From positions 8,494,001 to 8,558,000 of the forward strand of contig NZ_CP108383.1 of NCBI RefSeq assembly GCF_035958815.1: a stretch of 64,000 nt of DNA, read 5' to 3'. This document shows, one piece after another, positions 16,915 through 25,114 of this stretch. The first letter of the stretch is position 1, and every line of letters starts with the position of its first letter. The position numbers and the translations under genes were made by a program. The notes under the pieces were generated by a model that did no database searches, was not told the origin of the DNA, and saw only the letters and a program-made list of their open reading frames with translations. The DNA comes from Nocardia sp. NBC_01327. GTDB lineage: Bacteria > Actinomycetota > Actinomycetes > Mycobacteriales > Mycobacteriaceae.

Positions 16915-19148
16915 CGACCGCTACCTACTGGCAGGCCATCGACCGCTTCCGCGCGGTCGTGGCCGACCAGCCCGACCGGGAAGCGGTGATCTTCCCTGCC
17001 GGTACGGCGGCGACCGGCCTGCCGGAGTACCGCCACCTCACCTACCGCGAGCTCGACACCTGGTCCGACACCATCGGCGGCCATCTCGCCGCCGCGGGTG
17101 TCGGCCGCGGTACCCGCACCATCGTGCTGGTGCTGCCCAGCCCCGAGCTGTACGCGATCATGCTGGGGCTGTTGAAGATCGGCGCGGTCCCGGTGGTCAT
17201 CGACCCCGGTATGGGCCTGCGCAAAATGCTCAACTGCCTGCGCGCCGCCGATGCCGAAGCCTTCATCGGCATCCCCCAGGCCCACGCCGCCCGCGTCCTG
17301 TTCAGCCGCTACTTCCGCGACGTCCGCGTCAAGATCACCGTCGGCCCCCGCTGGTTCTGGGGCGGCGACACCCTGCAGAGCTGGGGTACACCCTGCGGAT
17401 CGGAAGCCACTGCGGCACAACTGAATACAGTCACTCCAGTATCGAGCGACAAGTCCGGCGCCACGCGTGATGTGCGGACCGCCGCTGTGGCCACCCAGAG
17501 CGCGGCCGCGACCGACGCACCCGGCGCGATCGTGGACCAGCACGACGCCGAAGCGGCTGCCGGCTCGGACAGCGAGGCCGATACGCCCGCGACCGCGGAC
17601 GAGGCCCTCACGGCTACGGCGAGTGTGGACGGCGGACTCGGTACTCCGCATGCTCCGGACAATGTCGCAGACGGCGCGGCGGCGGCGCGAAACACCCTCG
17701 GCGGCAAGCCATCCCCTGCCGGGGCGATGAGCGTTCGACTGCACACGCTGCTCGAGTCGCTCGAGCAGAACGCGCCTGCCGGACGCGGGGGTGCGGCGAT
17801 CGCCAAGGCTGCCGCGACCGCGGACCGCCTCAGCCCGGTGGTGGGTTCGCGTCTGCGCACCCTGCGCTCCACCGCAGTGGGCGCGCGCGCCCGCTGGGAG
17901 CGGCGGGCGACCGGGGCAGGCACTGTCGGCGCCGGCGCCCGGGACACCATCGCTCTCGGAACCGGTTCGCTCGCCGATCGGGTGCCCGCGCCCGATGGGG
18001 AGCTGCTGCTGATCGCGTTCACCACGGGCAGTACGGGTCCGGCCAAGGCGGTCGAGATGACGCACGGGAATCTTTCGGCGATGGTGGATCAGGTGGATGC
18101 GGCGCGGGGGCGGGTCGCACCGGATACGTCGCTGATCACGTTGCCGCTGGTGGGGATTCTGGACATGCTGCTCGGGGCGCGGTGTGTGCTGCCGCCCCTG
18201 GTGCCGAGTCAGGTCGGGTCGACCGATCCGGCGTATGTCGCCGATGCGATCAATCGGTTCGGGGTGCGGACCATGTTCGCCTCGCCCGCCGTCCTGATCC
18301 CGCTGCTGCGGTATCTGGAGAGTTCGAAGACGGAACTTCCTACGCTGCACAGCATTTACTCCGGTGGCGCGCCGGTGCCGGACTGGTGCATCGCCGGGCT
18401 GCGCGAGGTGCTGCCCGCGGACTCCGAGGTGCATGCCGGATACGGCTCCACCGAGGCGCTGCCCATGTCGACCATCGAATCGCGGGAACTGCTCGGCGGT
18501 TTGGTCGAGCGCGCCCATCGCGGTGAGGGCACCTGCATCGGCCGCCCGGCCGAGGGCGTCCGGGCGCGACTGGTCGCCATTACCGATGATCCGATCAAGC
18601 TCTGGTCCGATGCCGAGGCCCGGGAGGCCGAGCTGGTCGCGACCCGCGGTATCGGCGAGCTCGTGGTGGCCGGGCCGAATGTGAGCACCCGGTACTACTG
18701 GCCGCGCGAGGCCAATCGCGCGGGCAAGATCATCGACGGCGATACCGTGTGGCATCGCACCGGCGATCTGGCCTGGATCGACCAGGAGGGCCGAATCTGG
18801 TTCTGCGGTCGCAAGAGTCAGCGCGTGCACACCGCGGAGGGACCCATGTTCTCGGTGCAGGTGGAGCAGGTCTTCAATACGCTGCCCGGCGTCGTGCGCA
18901 CCGCCCTGGTGGGCGTCGGACCGCGCGGCGCGCAACAGCCGGTGCTCTGTGTGGAGGCCGAGTCCGGCGCGGACACCGTGCTGCTGGCGGCGCAATTGCG
19001 CACGCGGGCCACCGAATTCGCGGTGACCGCGCCGGTATCGACCTTCCTGTTCCATCCGAAGTTTCCGGTCGATATCCGCCACAATGCCAAGATCGGCCGC
19101 GAGCAGCTGTCCCTCTGGGCGACCCAGCAGCTCGGAGAGGACAAGTGA
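16911..19148 (+). CDS. nltC: OleC-like beta-lactone synthetase with large internal insertion
   Basis: OleC-type ANL enzymes activate a 2-alkyl-3-hydroxy acid with ATP and close it to a beta-lactone. The protein is 745 residues against about 550 for OleC. The N-terminal domain is normal to about residue 160. Residues about 160-358 are an Ala/Thr/Asp-rich, probably disordered stretch with a basic helical patch (272-335). The family then resumes with the ATP loop TTGSTGPAK (371-379), YGSTEALP, TGDLAWID, RKSQRVHT and the C-terminal RHNAKIGR. No frameshift is needed. Enzyme class is confident; the insertion's role is unknown. Confidence 0.85.
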   Translation: MTTATYWQAIDRFRAVVADQPDREAVIFPAGTAATGLPEYRHLTYRELDTWSDTIGGHLAAAGVGRGTRTIVLVLPSPELYAIMLGLLKIGAVPVVIDPGMGLRKMLNCLRAADAEAFIGIPQAHAARVLFSRYFRDVRVKITVGPRWFWGGDTLQSWGTPCGSEATAAQLNTVTPVSSDKSGATRDVRTAAVATQSAAATDAPGAIVDQHDAEAAAGSDSEADTPATADEALTATASVDGGLGTPHAPDNVADGAAAARNTLGGKPSPAGAMSVRLHTLLESLEQNAPAGRGGAAIAKAAATADRLSPVVGSRLRTLRSTAVGARARWERRATGAGTVGAGARDTIALGTGSLADRVPAPDGELLLIAFTTGSTGPAKAVEMTHGNLSAMVDQVDAARGRVAPDTSLITLPLVGILDMLLGARCVLPPLVPSQVGSTDPAYVADAINRFGVRTMFASPAVLIPLLRYLESSKTELPTLHSIYSGGAPVPDWCIAGLREVLPADSEVHAGYGSTEALPMSTIESRELLGGLVERAHRGEGTCIGRPAEGVRARLVAITDDPIKLWSDAEAREAELVATRGIGELVVAGPNVSTRYYWPREANRAGKIIDGDTVWHRTGDLAWIDQEGRIWFCGRKSQRVHTAEGPMFSVQVEQVFNTLPGVVRTALVGVGPRGAQQPVLCVEAESGADTVLLAAQLRTRATEFAVTAPVSTFLFHPKFPVDIRHNAKIGREQLSLWATQQLGEDK

Positions 19149-19149
19149 C

Positions 19150-19422
19150 ATGCTGAAACCGGCTCTGCTGCGGGCCATTCCGATTCTCGGCTGGCTGTAC
19201 CTGGCCGCCGGGCTGATTGCCGCGCTCACCGATCGCGCACCGGCCAACCGGCTGCTGCGCGCTGTCTGGTGGATCGATGTGTTCCTGAGCACGGTGGTGC
19301 ACGCCGCGCAGATCCCGGCCGCACTGCGTGCGGCCGCAGGCACCGATCGATCCCCCGTGGAAACAGCCGTGCTGACCCAGATCTTCGGGGCCACATGGTG
19401 GAAGACTCAGGAGGCGGCCTGA
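19150..19422 (+). CDS. Small membrane protein within nlt operon
   Basis: The 90-residue protein has two likely membrane segments, about residues 8-24 (AIPILGWLYLAAGLIAAL) and 36-55 (VWWIDVFLSTVVHAAQIP). ATG 19150 is one base after the nltC stop, and its own TGA overlaps the nltD ATG, so it is built into the operon. I do not recognise a family. Its place between synthetase and reductase suggests that it anchors the lipid enzymes at the membrane. That is inference from position. Confidence 0.6.
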   Translation: MLKPALLRAIPILGWLYLAAGLIAALTDRAPANRLLRAVWWIDVFLSTVVHAAQIPAALRAAAGTDRSPVETAVLTQIFGATWWKTQEAA

Positions 19423-20486
19423 TGCCCGCAGCGAGCACCAATATGAAGGCGCTGGTCACCGGCGCATCCGGCTTCCTCGGCGGCGCGATCGTGCGCCGCC
19501 TGGTCCGCGACGGACAGTACGACGTGGTGGTCCTCGCGCGGGCCACCAGCAATCTGCGCGATCTCGGCGATGTCATCGACCAGGTGGAGGTCGTGACCGG
19601 CGACCTCACCGACGCGGCGTCTCTGGATTCGGCGACCAAGGGCATCGATGTGGTGTTCCACAGCGCCGCCCGGGTCGACGAGCGCGGCACCCGCGCCCAG
19701 TTCGTGGCCGAGAACCTCACGGCCACAGAACATCTGCTGAAGTCCGCCCGGCGCAACGGCGCCTCCCGCTTCGTCTTCATCTCCAGCCCCAGCGCGCTCA
19801 TGGATCGCGACGGCGGCGACCAGATCGATATCGACGAATCGGTGCCGTATCCGAGCCGCTACCTGAATCTCTACTCCGAGACCAAGGCGGCCGCGGAACG
19901 CGCCGTGCTGGCGGCGAACGCACCAGGCTTCGCGACCTGCGCACTGCGGCCGCGCGCCATCTGGGGTGCGGGTGACCGGTCCGGGCCGATCGTGCGGCTG
20001 CTGAGCCGCGCGGCCGCGGGCAGCCTGCCGGATCTGTCCTTCGGCAAGGACGTCTACGCCTCGCTCTGCCACGTGGAGAATATCGCCGCGGCCTGCACCT
20101 GGGCGGCGGCGACCGAAAAGGCCGGCGGCAAGGCGTATTTCATCGCCGACGGCGAGCAGACGAATGTGTGGGGCTTCCTCGGCGAGGTCGCGACCGACCT
20201 CGGCTACGAGCCGCCCAGCCGGCAGCCCAATCCGCGGGTGCTGAACGCGGCGGTAGCCATCATCGACACCATCTGGCGTATTCCGGCCGTCGCCACGCGC
20301 TGGTCACCGCCGCTCTCGCGGTATGTGGTGGCCCTGATGACCCGGACGGCCACGTACGACACCGGCGCCGCCACCAGGGATTTCGGGTACCGGCCGGTCA
20401 TGGATCGCGAGACCGGGCTCGCCACCTTCCTGGCCTGGCTCGAAACCCAGGGCGGCATTGTCGAATTGACCAGAGACCTGCGGTAA
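19422..20486 (+). CDS. nltD: OleD-like NAD(P)-dependent reductase
   Basis: OleD enzymes reduce the 2-alkyl-3-keto acid made by OleA to the 3-hydroxy acid used by OleC. The 354-residue extended-SDR protein has the nucleotide loop TGASGFLGGAIV near the N-terminus and the catalytic pair in LYSETKA, plus the epimerase-family RPRAIWGAGD segment. ATG 19422 shares its A with the preceding stop; ATG 19443 just before the Rossmann strand is the alternative. No OleB decarboxylase is fused or adjacent, which favours a beta-lactone rather than an olefin as product. Confidence 0.85.
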   Translation: MPAASTNMKALVTGASGFLGGAIVRRLVRDGQYDVVVLARATSNLRDLGDVIDQVEVVTGDLTDAASLDSATKGIDVVFHSAARVDERGTRAQFVAENLTATEHLLKSARRNGASRFVFISSPSALMDRDGGDQIDIDESVPYPSRYLNLYSETKAAAERAVLAANAPGFATCALRPRAIWGAGDRSGPIVRLLSRAAAGSLPDLSFGKDVYASLCHVENIAAACTWAAATEKAGGKAYFIADGEQTNVWGFLGEVATDLGYEPPSRQPNPRVLNAAVAIIDTIWRIPAVATRWSPPLSRYVVALMTRTATYDTGAATRDFGYRPVMDRETGLATFLAWLETQGGIVELTRDLR

Positions 20487-20515
20487 TTCGCGGTCACCAT
20501 GCAGGAGACGCACGT

Positions 20516-21703
20516 ATGAGCACCTTCCGCCGCCCCATCTCCCCCACCGAGCTGATGTACTTCCCCATGCGGGAACTGGCTCCCCCGTTCCTCATGCAGC
20601 TGGCCATCGAGGGCACCGGCGGCCTGGACGCGGAGGAGCTGCGGCGTGCCGTCACCGTTGCGTCCGAGGCGAATCCGGGTGCGCGGCTGGTCCGCGAGGG
20701 TAAGCACTGGGTGGACAGCGGGCAGGCGCCCGCCGTGCGGGCGGTGCCTCATACGCTGGAATACCCTGCGCTGGAGGGTGATCCGGTACTGAACAGCCCG
20801 ATCGGGCCGACCTCGGAGGCCACCGCCGAGGTACTGCTGCTCACCGCGGATCCGGTCACCGTGATCTTCCGGGTGTTCCACGGCGTCATGGACGGTATGG
20901 GCATGGTCATGTGGGCCACCGATGTGCTGCGGGTGCTGCGCGGGCAGGCGCCGATCGGTGCGGCCGACCCCATCGCCGACGAGGAACTGGTGCGCAAGGT
21001 CGGCGCGCCCGGCCGTCCCGCGCTCATGCTGCCGCGATGGCGCTCCGCGCTGGGCACCGGCCGGCAGGATGCGGGTCAACCGCGACACCTGTTGCGCCAC
21101 CGCACCATCAATGCGACGGGCCCCGGCGCCATGGTGCGCGTCGCCGCCATCCTGGCCGATGAGGGCGGGCCGGTCTCGCGCATCATGATCCCCGTCGACC
21201 TGCGCCGCCACGATCCGGAACTGCGCTCCACCGGCAATCTGGCGCTGCCGCTGTTCCTGGATGCCAGTCCCGGCGTCGACTGGAAGCAGCTCAACGCGGA
21301 CAAGAAGATCGGCCTGCAGGAACGCCGCGAACTCAACCAGATGGAAGCCGCGCGGCTGTCCAATGTGCCGCCCGCCGCCGGTAAGGTCCTGCTGCGCTCG
21401 CTCAACTGGGCGGGCGCCCGCCTGGGCCGGAACCTGGCCTCCGCCACCGTCTCCCATATGGGCCGCTACGACTTCGACGACATGGCCGTCCCCGGCTTCA
21501 CCCCCACCTCGGTCCGCGTCCTTCCCCAGCACAGCGTCGCCATGCCGCTGCTGTTCGGCCTCACCGAAGGCGGCGGCCGCACCGAACTCACGGTCTCCGC
21601 CCGCAGCGGCCGCGGTATCCCCGCCCGCCTCGACGCCCTCCTGGACCGCATAGTCACCACCCTGGAAACCGAATTCGCCCCCTCGGACTCCACCGCATCA
21701 TGA
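20516..21703 (+). CDS. Condensation/PapA-type acyltransferase-fold protein
   Basis: The 395-residue protein belongs to the HxxxDG acyltransferase superfamily (PapA, condensation domains, wax-ester-synthase relatives). The motif is HGVMDG at 122-127. It lacks a carrier-protein partner and the C-terminal DFGWG motif. It follows nltD after 29 bases and overlaps the MMPL gene by four bases, so it belongs to the lipid operon. An attractive role is to acylate or transfer the beta-lactone lipid, for example onto a sugar or a second acyl chain. Nothing in the sequence fixes the substrate. Confidence 0.7.
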   Translation: MSTFRRPISPTELMYFPMRELAPPFLMQLAIEGTGGLDAEELRRAVTVASEANPGARLVREGKHWVDSGQAPAVRAVPHTLEYPALEGDPVLNSPIGPTSEATAEVLLLTADPVTVIFRVFHGVMDGMGMVMWATDVLRVLRGQAPIGAADPIADEELVRKVGAPGRPALMLPRWRSALGTGRQDAGQPRHLLRHRTINATGPGAMVRVAAILADEGGPVSRIMIPVDLRRHDPELRSTGNLALPLFLDASPGVDWKQLNADKKIGLQERRELNQMEAARLSNVPPAAGKVLLRSLNWAGARLGRNLASATVSHMGRYDFDDMAVPGFTPTSVRVLPQHSVAMPLLFGLTEGGGRTELTVSARSGRGIPARLDALLDRIVTTLETEFAPSDSTAS

Positions 21704-23850
21704 TTACGGGGTGGGCGCGGGTGGTAGTGGCGCGGCCGAAAACCGTGCTGGTGGCGGCGGTGTTGTTCGCGCTGGCGTGCGGGCTGTTCGCCACCGGGCT
21801 GGCGAGCAAGGTCAGTGCGGCGGGGTACACCGATCCCGGGAGTGAATCCAGTGCGGTCGACGACTGGGTGAAAAAGGCTGTGGGGCCGCAGAATCCGGAT
21901 GTGGTGGCGATCTACACCGCGCCGGAGGGGCAGACGCTGGCCGATATCGGACCGCAGGTGCAGGCGGCGGTGGCGAAGGTCGATCCCGCGCTGCTGGATC
22001 GGCCGGTCGAAACCTATTGGAACAGTCCGCGATCGCAGTATCTGCGCTCCGCCGATGGGCGCGAGGCGGTGGCTGTGGTGTTCGCCTCCGGCGACGAAAA
22101 CCATCGCATCGCGGTGTATCCCCAGATCGCGGACGCGCTGCGGCTGCCGGGCCTGCAGACCGAGATGACCGGGTACAGCGCGCTCGCACAGGCCATCAGC
22201 GACCAGTCCCGGCACGATCTGATTGTCGCCGAATCGATTTCGATTCCACTGACCGCGCTGGTGCTGGTGCTCGTCTTCGGCGGCATCGTGGCGGCCTCAC
22301 TGCCGGTGATCGTCGGTTCGCTCGCGGTGATCGGCGCGCTGGGCGCCGTCGGCATCATCGCCCAGTTCACCGAAGTCAGCGTGTTCGCGATGAATGTCGT
22401 CTCGCTGCTCGGGCTCGGATTGGCCATCGACTACGGGCTTTTCATCGTCGGGCGATTTCGCGAGGAGCTCGCGCAGGGCCGCTCCACGGAGGCGGCGGTC
22501 GCCCGCGCGCTCGATACCGCGGGCCGCACCGTGCTGTTCTCCGCGGTGCTGCTGATGTGCGCCTTCGCGGGCACCTTCGTCTTCCCGCAGGCGGTGCTGC
22601 GCTCCCTCGGATTCGGCGCCATCGCGGCGGTCGGCCTGGCGGCGCTGCTGTCGGTGACCGCGCTCCCCGCCGCACTCGCCCTGCTCGGTCCCCGCATCAG
22701 CAAATGGAGTTGGCGCGCAGACGCTTTCGAACGCTCCGAGGAACGCGCACACCGGTTCTGGGGCCGCGTGGTCACCGCGGTCATGCGCCGCCCCGGCGCG
22801 GTCGCCATTGCGGTCGGCGCCCTGCTGCTGGTGCTGGCGTCCCCGCTGACCGGCGTCCGGCTCGGCGATATCGACCACACCGCACTGCCCGCGGGCAATG
22901 AAACCCGCACGGCCGTAGAGGAATTATCGGCCCGCTTCCCCGCCGCGAACAGCGGTGCGACCGTGCTCGTGCGCGAATCCGACGGCAGCGCACCGACTCC
23001 CGCCGCCATCGGCACCGCCTTGCGTGAGCTGGGCGCGGTCCAGGGCGTCAAACAGGCGCTGCATCTGGAGACCCGCGACAGTGTCGCCATCATTCACGCG
23101 GTGCTGGTCGCGCCCGACCGCTCACCGGATGCGCAGGAGACCGTGCACCGCCTGCGCGACATACAGCTCGACGGCCTTTCTCTCCAGGTCGGCGGCGAAA
23201 GTGCCGCCACGGCAGACAGTGTCACGGCGGTGCTGTCCAATCTCCCGCTGATGATCACCGTCATGGTGCTCGCCACCCTGCTCATGCTCGGCCTCGCATT
23301 CCGGTCCGTGGTGCTGCCGGTCAAAGCGGTGCTCATGGCCTTCCTCAGCCTGGCCGCCACCTTCGGCATACTCACCTGGATCTTCGACAAGGGTCATCTG
23401 GCGGGCATTCTGGGGGTGAGCGTCGGCCCGGTATCGGCCAGCATGATGGTCCTGATCATCGCCGTGGTCTTCGGCCTCTCCACCGACTACGAGGTCTTCC
23501 TGCTCTCCCGCATGGTGGAAGCCCATGAGGCCGGAGCCGATACCGAGGAATCGGTCCGCACCGGCACGGTCCAGACGGCCCGCGTAATCACCGCGGCCGC
23601 AGCCCTTCTCGTCCTCATCACCGGAGCCTTCACCCTCTCCCCGCTCACCCCGATGCGCTTCCTCGGACTCGGCATGGTGATCGCCCTGATCATCGACGCC
23701 ACCCTGGTCCGCATGCTCCTGGTCCCGGCTCTCGTCAAACTCATGGGCCCCGCCAACTGGTGGACACCCCTGCGCAGCAGAGTAAAACCGCTGCCGCACA
23801 ACGAAATCGACGCCGAGAGCGCTCTCCCGCAAGAATCCAGGAGCGGGTAA
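21700..23850 (+). CDS. MMPL-family lipid transporter
   Basis: The 716-residue RND/MMPL protein has two repeats, each with a membrane helix, a large extracytoplasmic loop and five more helices. The family's Asp-Tyr pairs are present in LAIDYGLF and LSTDYEVF. Mycobacterial MMPL proteins export cell-envelope lipids with proton motive force. ATG 21700 overlaps the acyltransferase stop, so this is the last gene of the nlt operon and the likely exporter of its lipid. It faces rsmI tail to tail. Confidence 0.88.
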   Translation: MITGWARVVVARPKTVLVAAVLFALACGLFATGLASKVSAAGYTDPGSESSAVDDWVKKAVGPQNPDVVAIYTAPEGQTLADIGPQVQAAVAKVDPALLDRPVETYWNSPRSQYLRSADGREAVAVVFASGDENHRIAVYPQIADALRLPGLQTEMTGYSALAQAISDQSRHDLIVAESISIPLTALVLVLVFGGIVAASLPVIVGSLAVIGALGAVGIIAQFTEVSVFAMNVVSLLGLGLAIDYGLFIVGRFREELAQGRSTEAAVARALDTAGRTVLFSAVLLMCAFAGTFVFPQAVLRSLGFGAIAAVGLAALLSVTALPAALALLGPRISKWSWRADAFERSEERAHRFWGRVVTAVMRRPGAVAIAVGALLLVLASPLTGVRLGDIDHTALPAGNETRTAVEELSARFPAANSGATVLVRESDGSAPTPAAIGTALRELGAVQGVKQALHLETRDSVAIIHAVLVAPDRSPDAQETVHRLRDIQLDGLSLQVGGESAATADSVTAVLSNLPLMITVMVLATLLMLGLAFRSVVLPVKAVLMAFLSLAATFGILTWIFDKGHLAGILGVSVGPVSASMMVLIIAVVFGLSTDYEVFLLSRMVEAHEAGADTEESVRTGTVQTARVITAAAALLVLITGAFTLSPLTPMRFLGLGMVIALIIDATLVRMLLVPALVKLMGPANWWTPLRSRVKPLPHNEIDAESALPQESRSG

Positions 23851-23910
23851 ACCCACCGGTTGGGCTCACAGACCGGGATGACGGGGTTGGGCTCGGAGAT
23901 CAGCGGTACG

Positions 23911-24765
23911 TCAGTCGGCGGTGCGGGAGGAGAGGACCGCGTCGTAGAGTTCGCGGCGGGAGGCGCCGGTGGCCGCGGAGACCTCGGCGCAGGCGTCCTT
24001 GAGGCGCAGGCCGCCGGAGATGAGAGCCTCGACCTGGCTCACCAGATCGGCGGGTTCCTCCGAAACCGGTTGCGCGCCTTCGAGAACCACGGTGATCTCA
24101 CCCCGCGCCCCGTCGGCGGCCCAGGCGGCCAGCTCGGCCAGGGTGCCGCGCCGAACCTCCTCGTAGGTCTTGGTGAGTTCGCGGCAGACGGCGGCGCGCC
24201 GGGTGGGCCCGAGAATCTCGACCGCATCGGCCAGGCAATCGCCCAGGCGGTGCGGGGCCTCGAAGAAGGCGACCGCGCGCTGTTCCGAGGCCAGCGTCCG
24301 GAACCACTCCTTGCGCTGACCGGATTTACGCGGGGCGAAACCGTCGAAGCAGAAGCGCTCGACCGGGAGACCGGACAGGGCCAGCGCGGTGGTGACCGCC
24401 GAGGGACCGGGCAGGCAGGTGATGGGGAGACCGCGCTCCACACAGGCGGCGACCATGGTGTACCCCGGATCGCTGACCGAGGGCATGCCCGCATCGGTGA
24501 CCAGCAGCACGGTGCGACCGGCCCCGATCTCGTCCAGCAGCATGGGAATCCGGGCCGTCTCGACATGATCGTAGAAACTCACCACGCGCCCGGTGATCTC
24601 CACCTCGAGCGCCTTGGCGAGCGAGCGGGTGCGGCGGGTGTCCTCGGCGGCGACGATATCCGCCGAGCCCAGCGCATCCCGCAGTCGCTGCGACGCGTCG
24701 CCGATATCGCCCATCGGTGTCGCCGCGAGCACCAGACGTCCGGCCGCGATCGGCTCGCCGCTCAT
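23911..24765 (-). CDS. rsmI: 16S rRNA 2'-O-ribose C1402 methyltransferase
   Basis: RsmI methylates the 2'-O of C1402 in the decoding centre. The 284-residue protein has the family motifs LVLAATPMGDIGD, AEDTRRTRSL, SDAG-like TDAGMPSVSDPG and PGPSAVTTALALSGLP. ATG 24765 is chosen because AGGAG lies four bases upstream and similarity starts there. It is convergent with the MMPL gene and divergent from pmt, as in M. tuberculosis (Rv1003/Rv1002c). Confidence 0.95.
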   Translation of the reverse strand: MSGEPIAAGRLVLAATPMGDIGDASQRLRDALGSADIVAAEDTRRTRSLAKALEVEITGRVVSFYDHVETARIPMLLDEIGAGRTVLLVTDAGMPSVSDPGYTMVAACVERGLPITCLPGPSAVTTALALSGLPVERFCFDGFAPRKSGQRKEWFRTLASEQRAVAFFEAPHRLGDCLADAVEILGPTRRAAVCRELTKTYEEVRRGTLAELAAWAADGARGEITVVLEGAQPVSEEPADLVSQVEALISGGLRLKDACAEVSAATGASRRELYDAVLSSRTAD

Positions 24766-25114
24766 TGCACTCCTGTTCGTAGATGGACTACATCGCCCCC
24801 GACAGTGTTGTCCTCGAGAACCCGGCCGCATCGTGCTGCGGCTGCCGCGGACGCATGCCGCGATCCGGACCGTGCCAGCATACGGGCGCAGTCACCGGGC
24901 CCCGCCGGACCGATCGACCGCCGCCGCGGTAGCCCCGGTCGGGAACACGAGCGCTGCTGCCCCGATCGTCCGGCGCCGCCGCCGACAACACGCCAGCCGG
25001 AACGGCCACGAGGTGGGCAGACGACACGTAGCGCGAGGTGGGGCGGCAGGGCCCGGGCGATGCGGCGCTTCCCGGGGCGCGACCTCGGGCCGCTTACCGC
25101 CTAACATCAACGGC
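24766..25114 (+). promoter_or_regulatory. Divergent rsmI/pmt intergenic region with leaderless pmt promoter
   Basis: These 349 bases hold no supportable gene. The frame is open in pmt register, but nothing resembles the family there. TAACAT at 25102-25107 ends seven bases before GTG 25115, which marks a leaderless pmt transcript. The AGGAG of rsmI lies at the left edge. No clear -35 or operator is seen. Confidence 0.6.

Noticed and set aside
16878..19394. 838-codon open frame on the minus strand across nltC
   Set aside because: It is an antisense shadow of high-GC coding DNA. The plus-strand ANL enzyme explains the region and the minus frame shows no family motif.
24593..25114. Long in-frame extension upstream of pmt
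   Set aside because: The family begins after 25115, the extension overlaps rsmI on the other strand, and a leaderless promoter marks GTG 25115.
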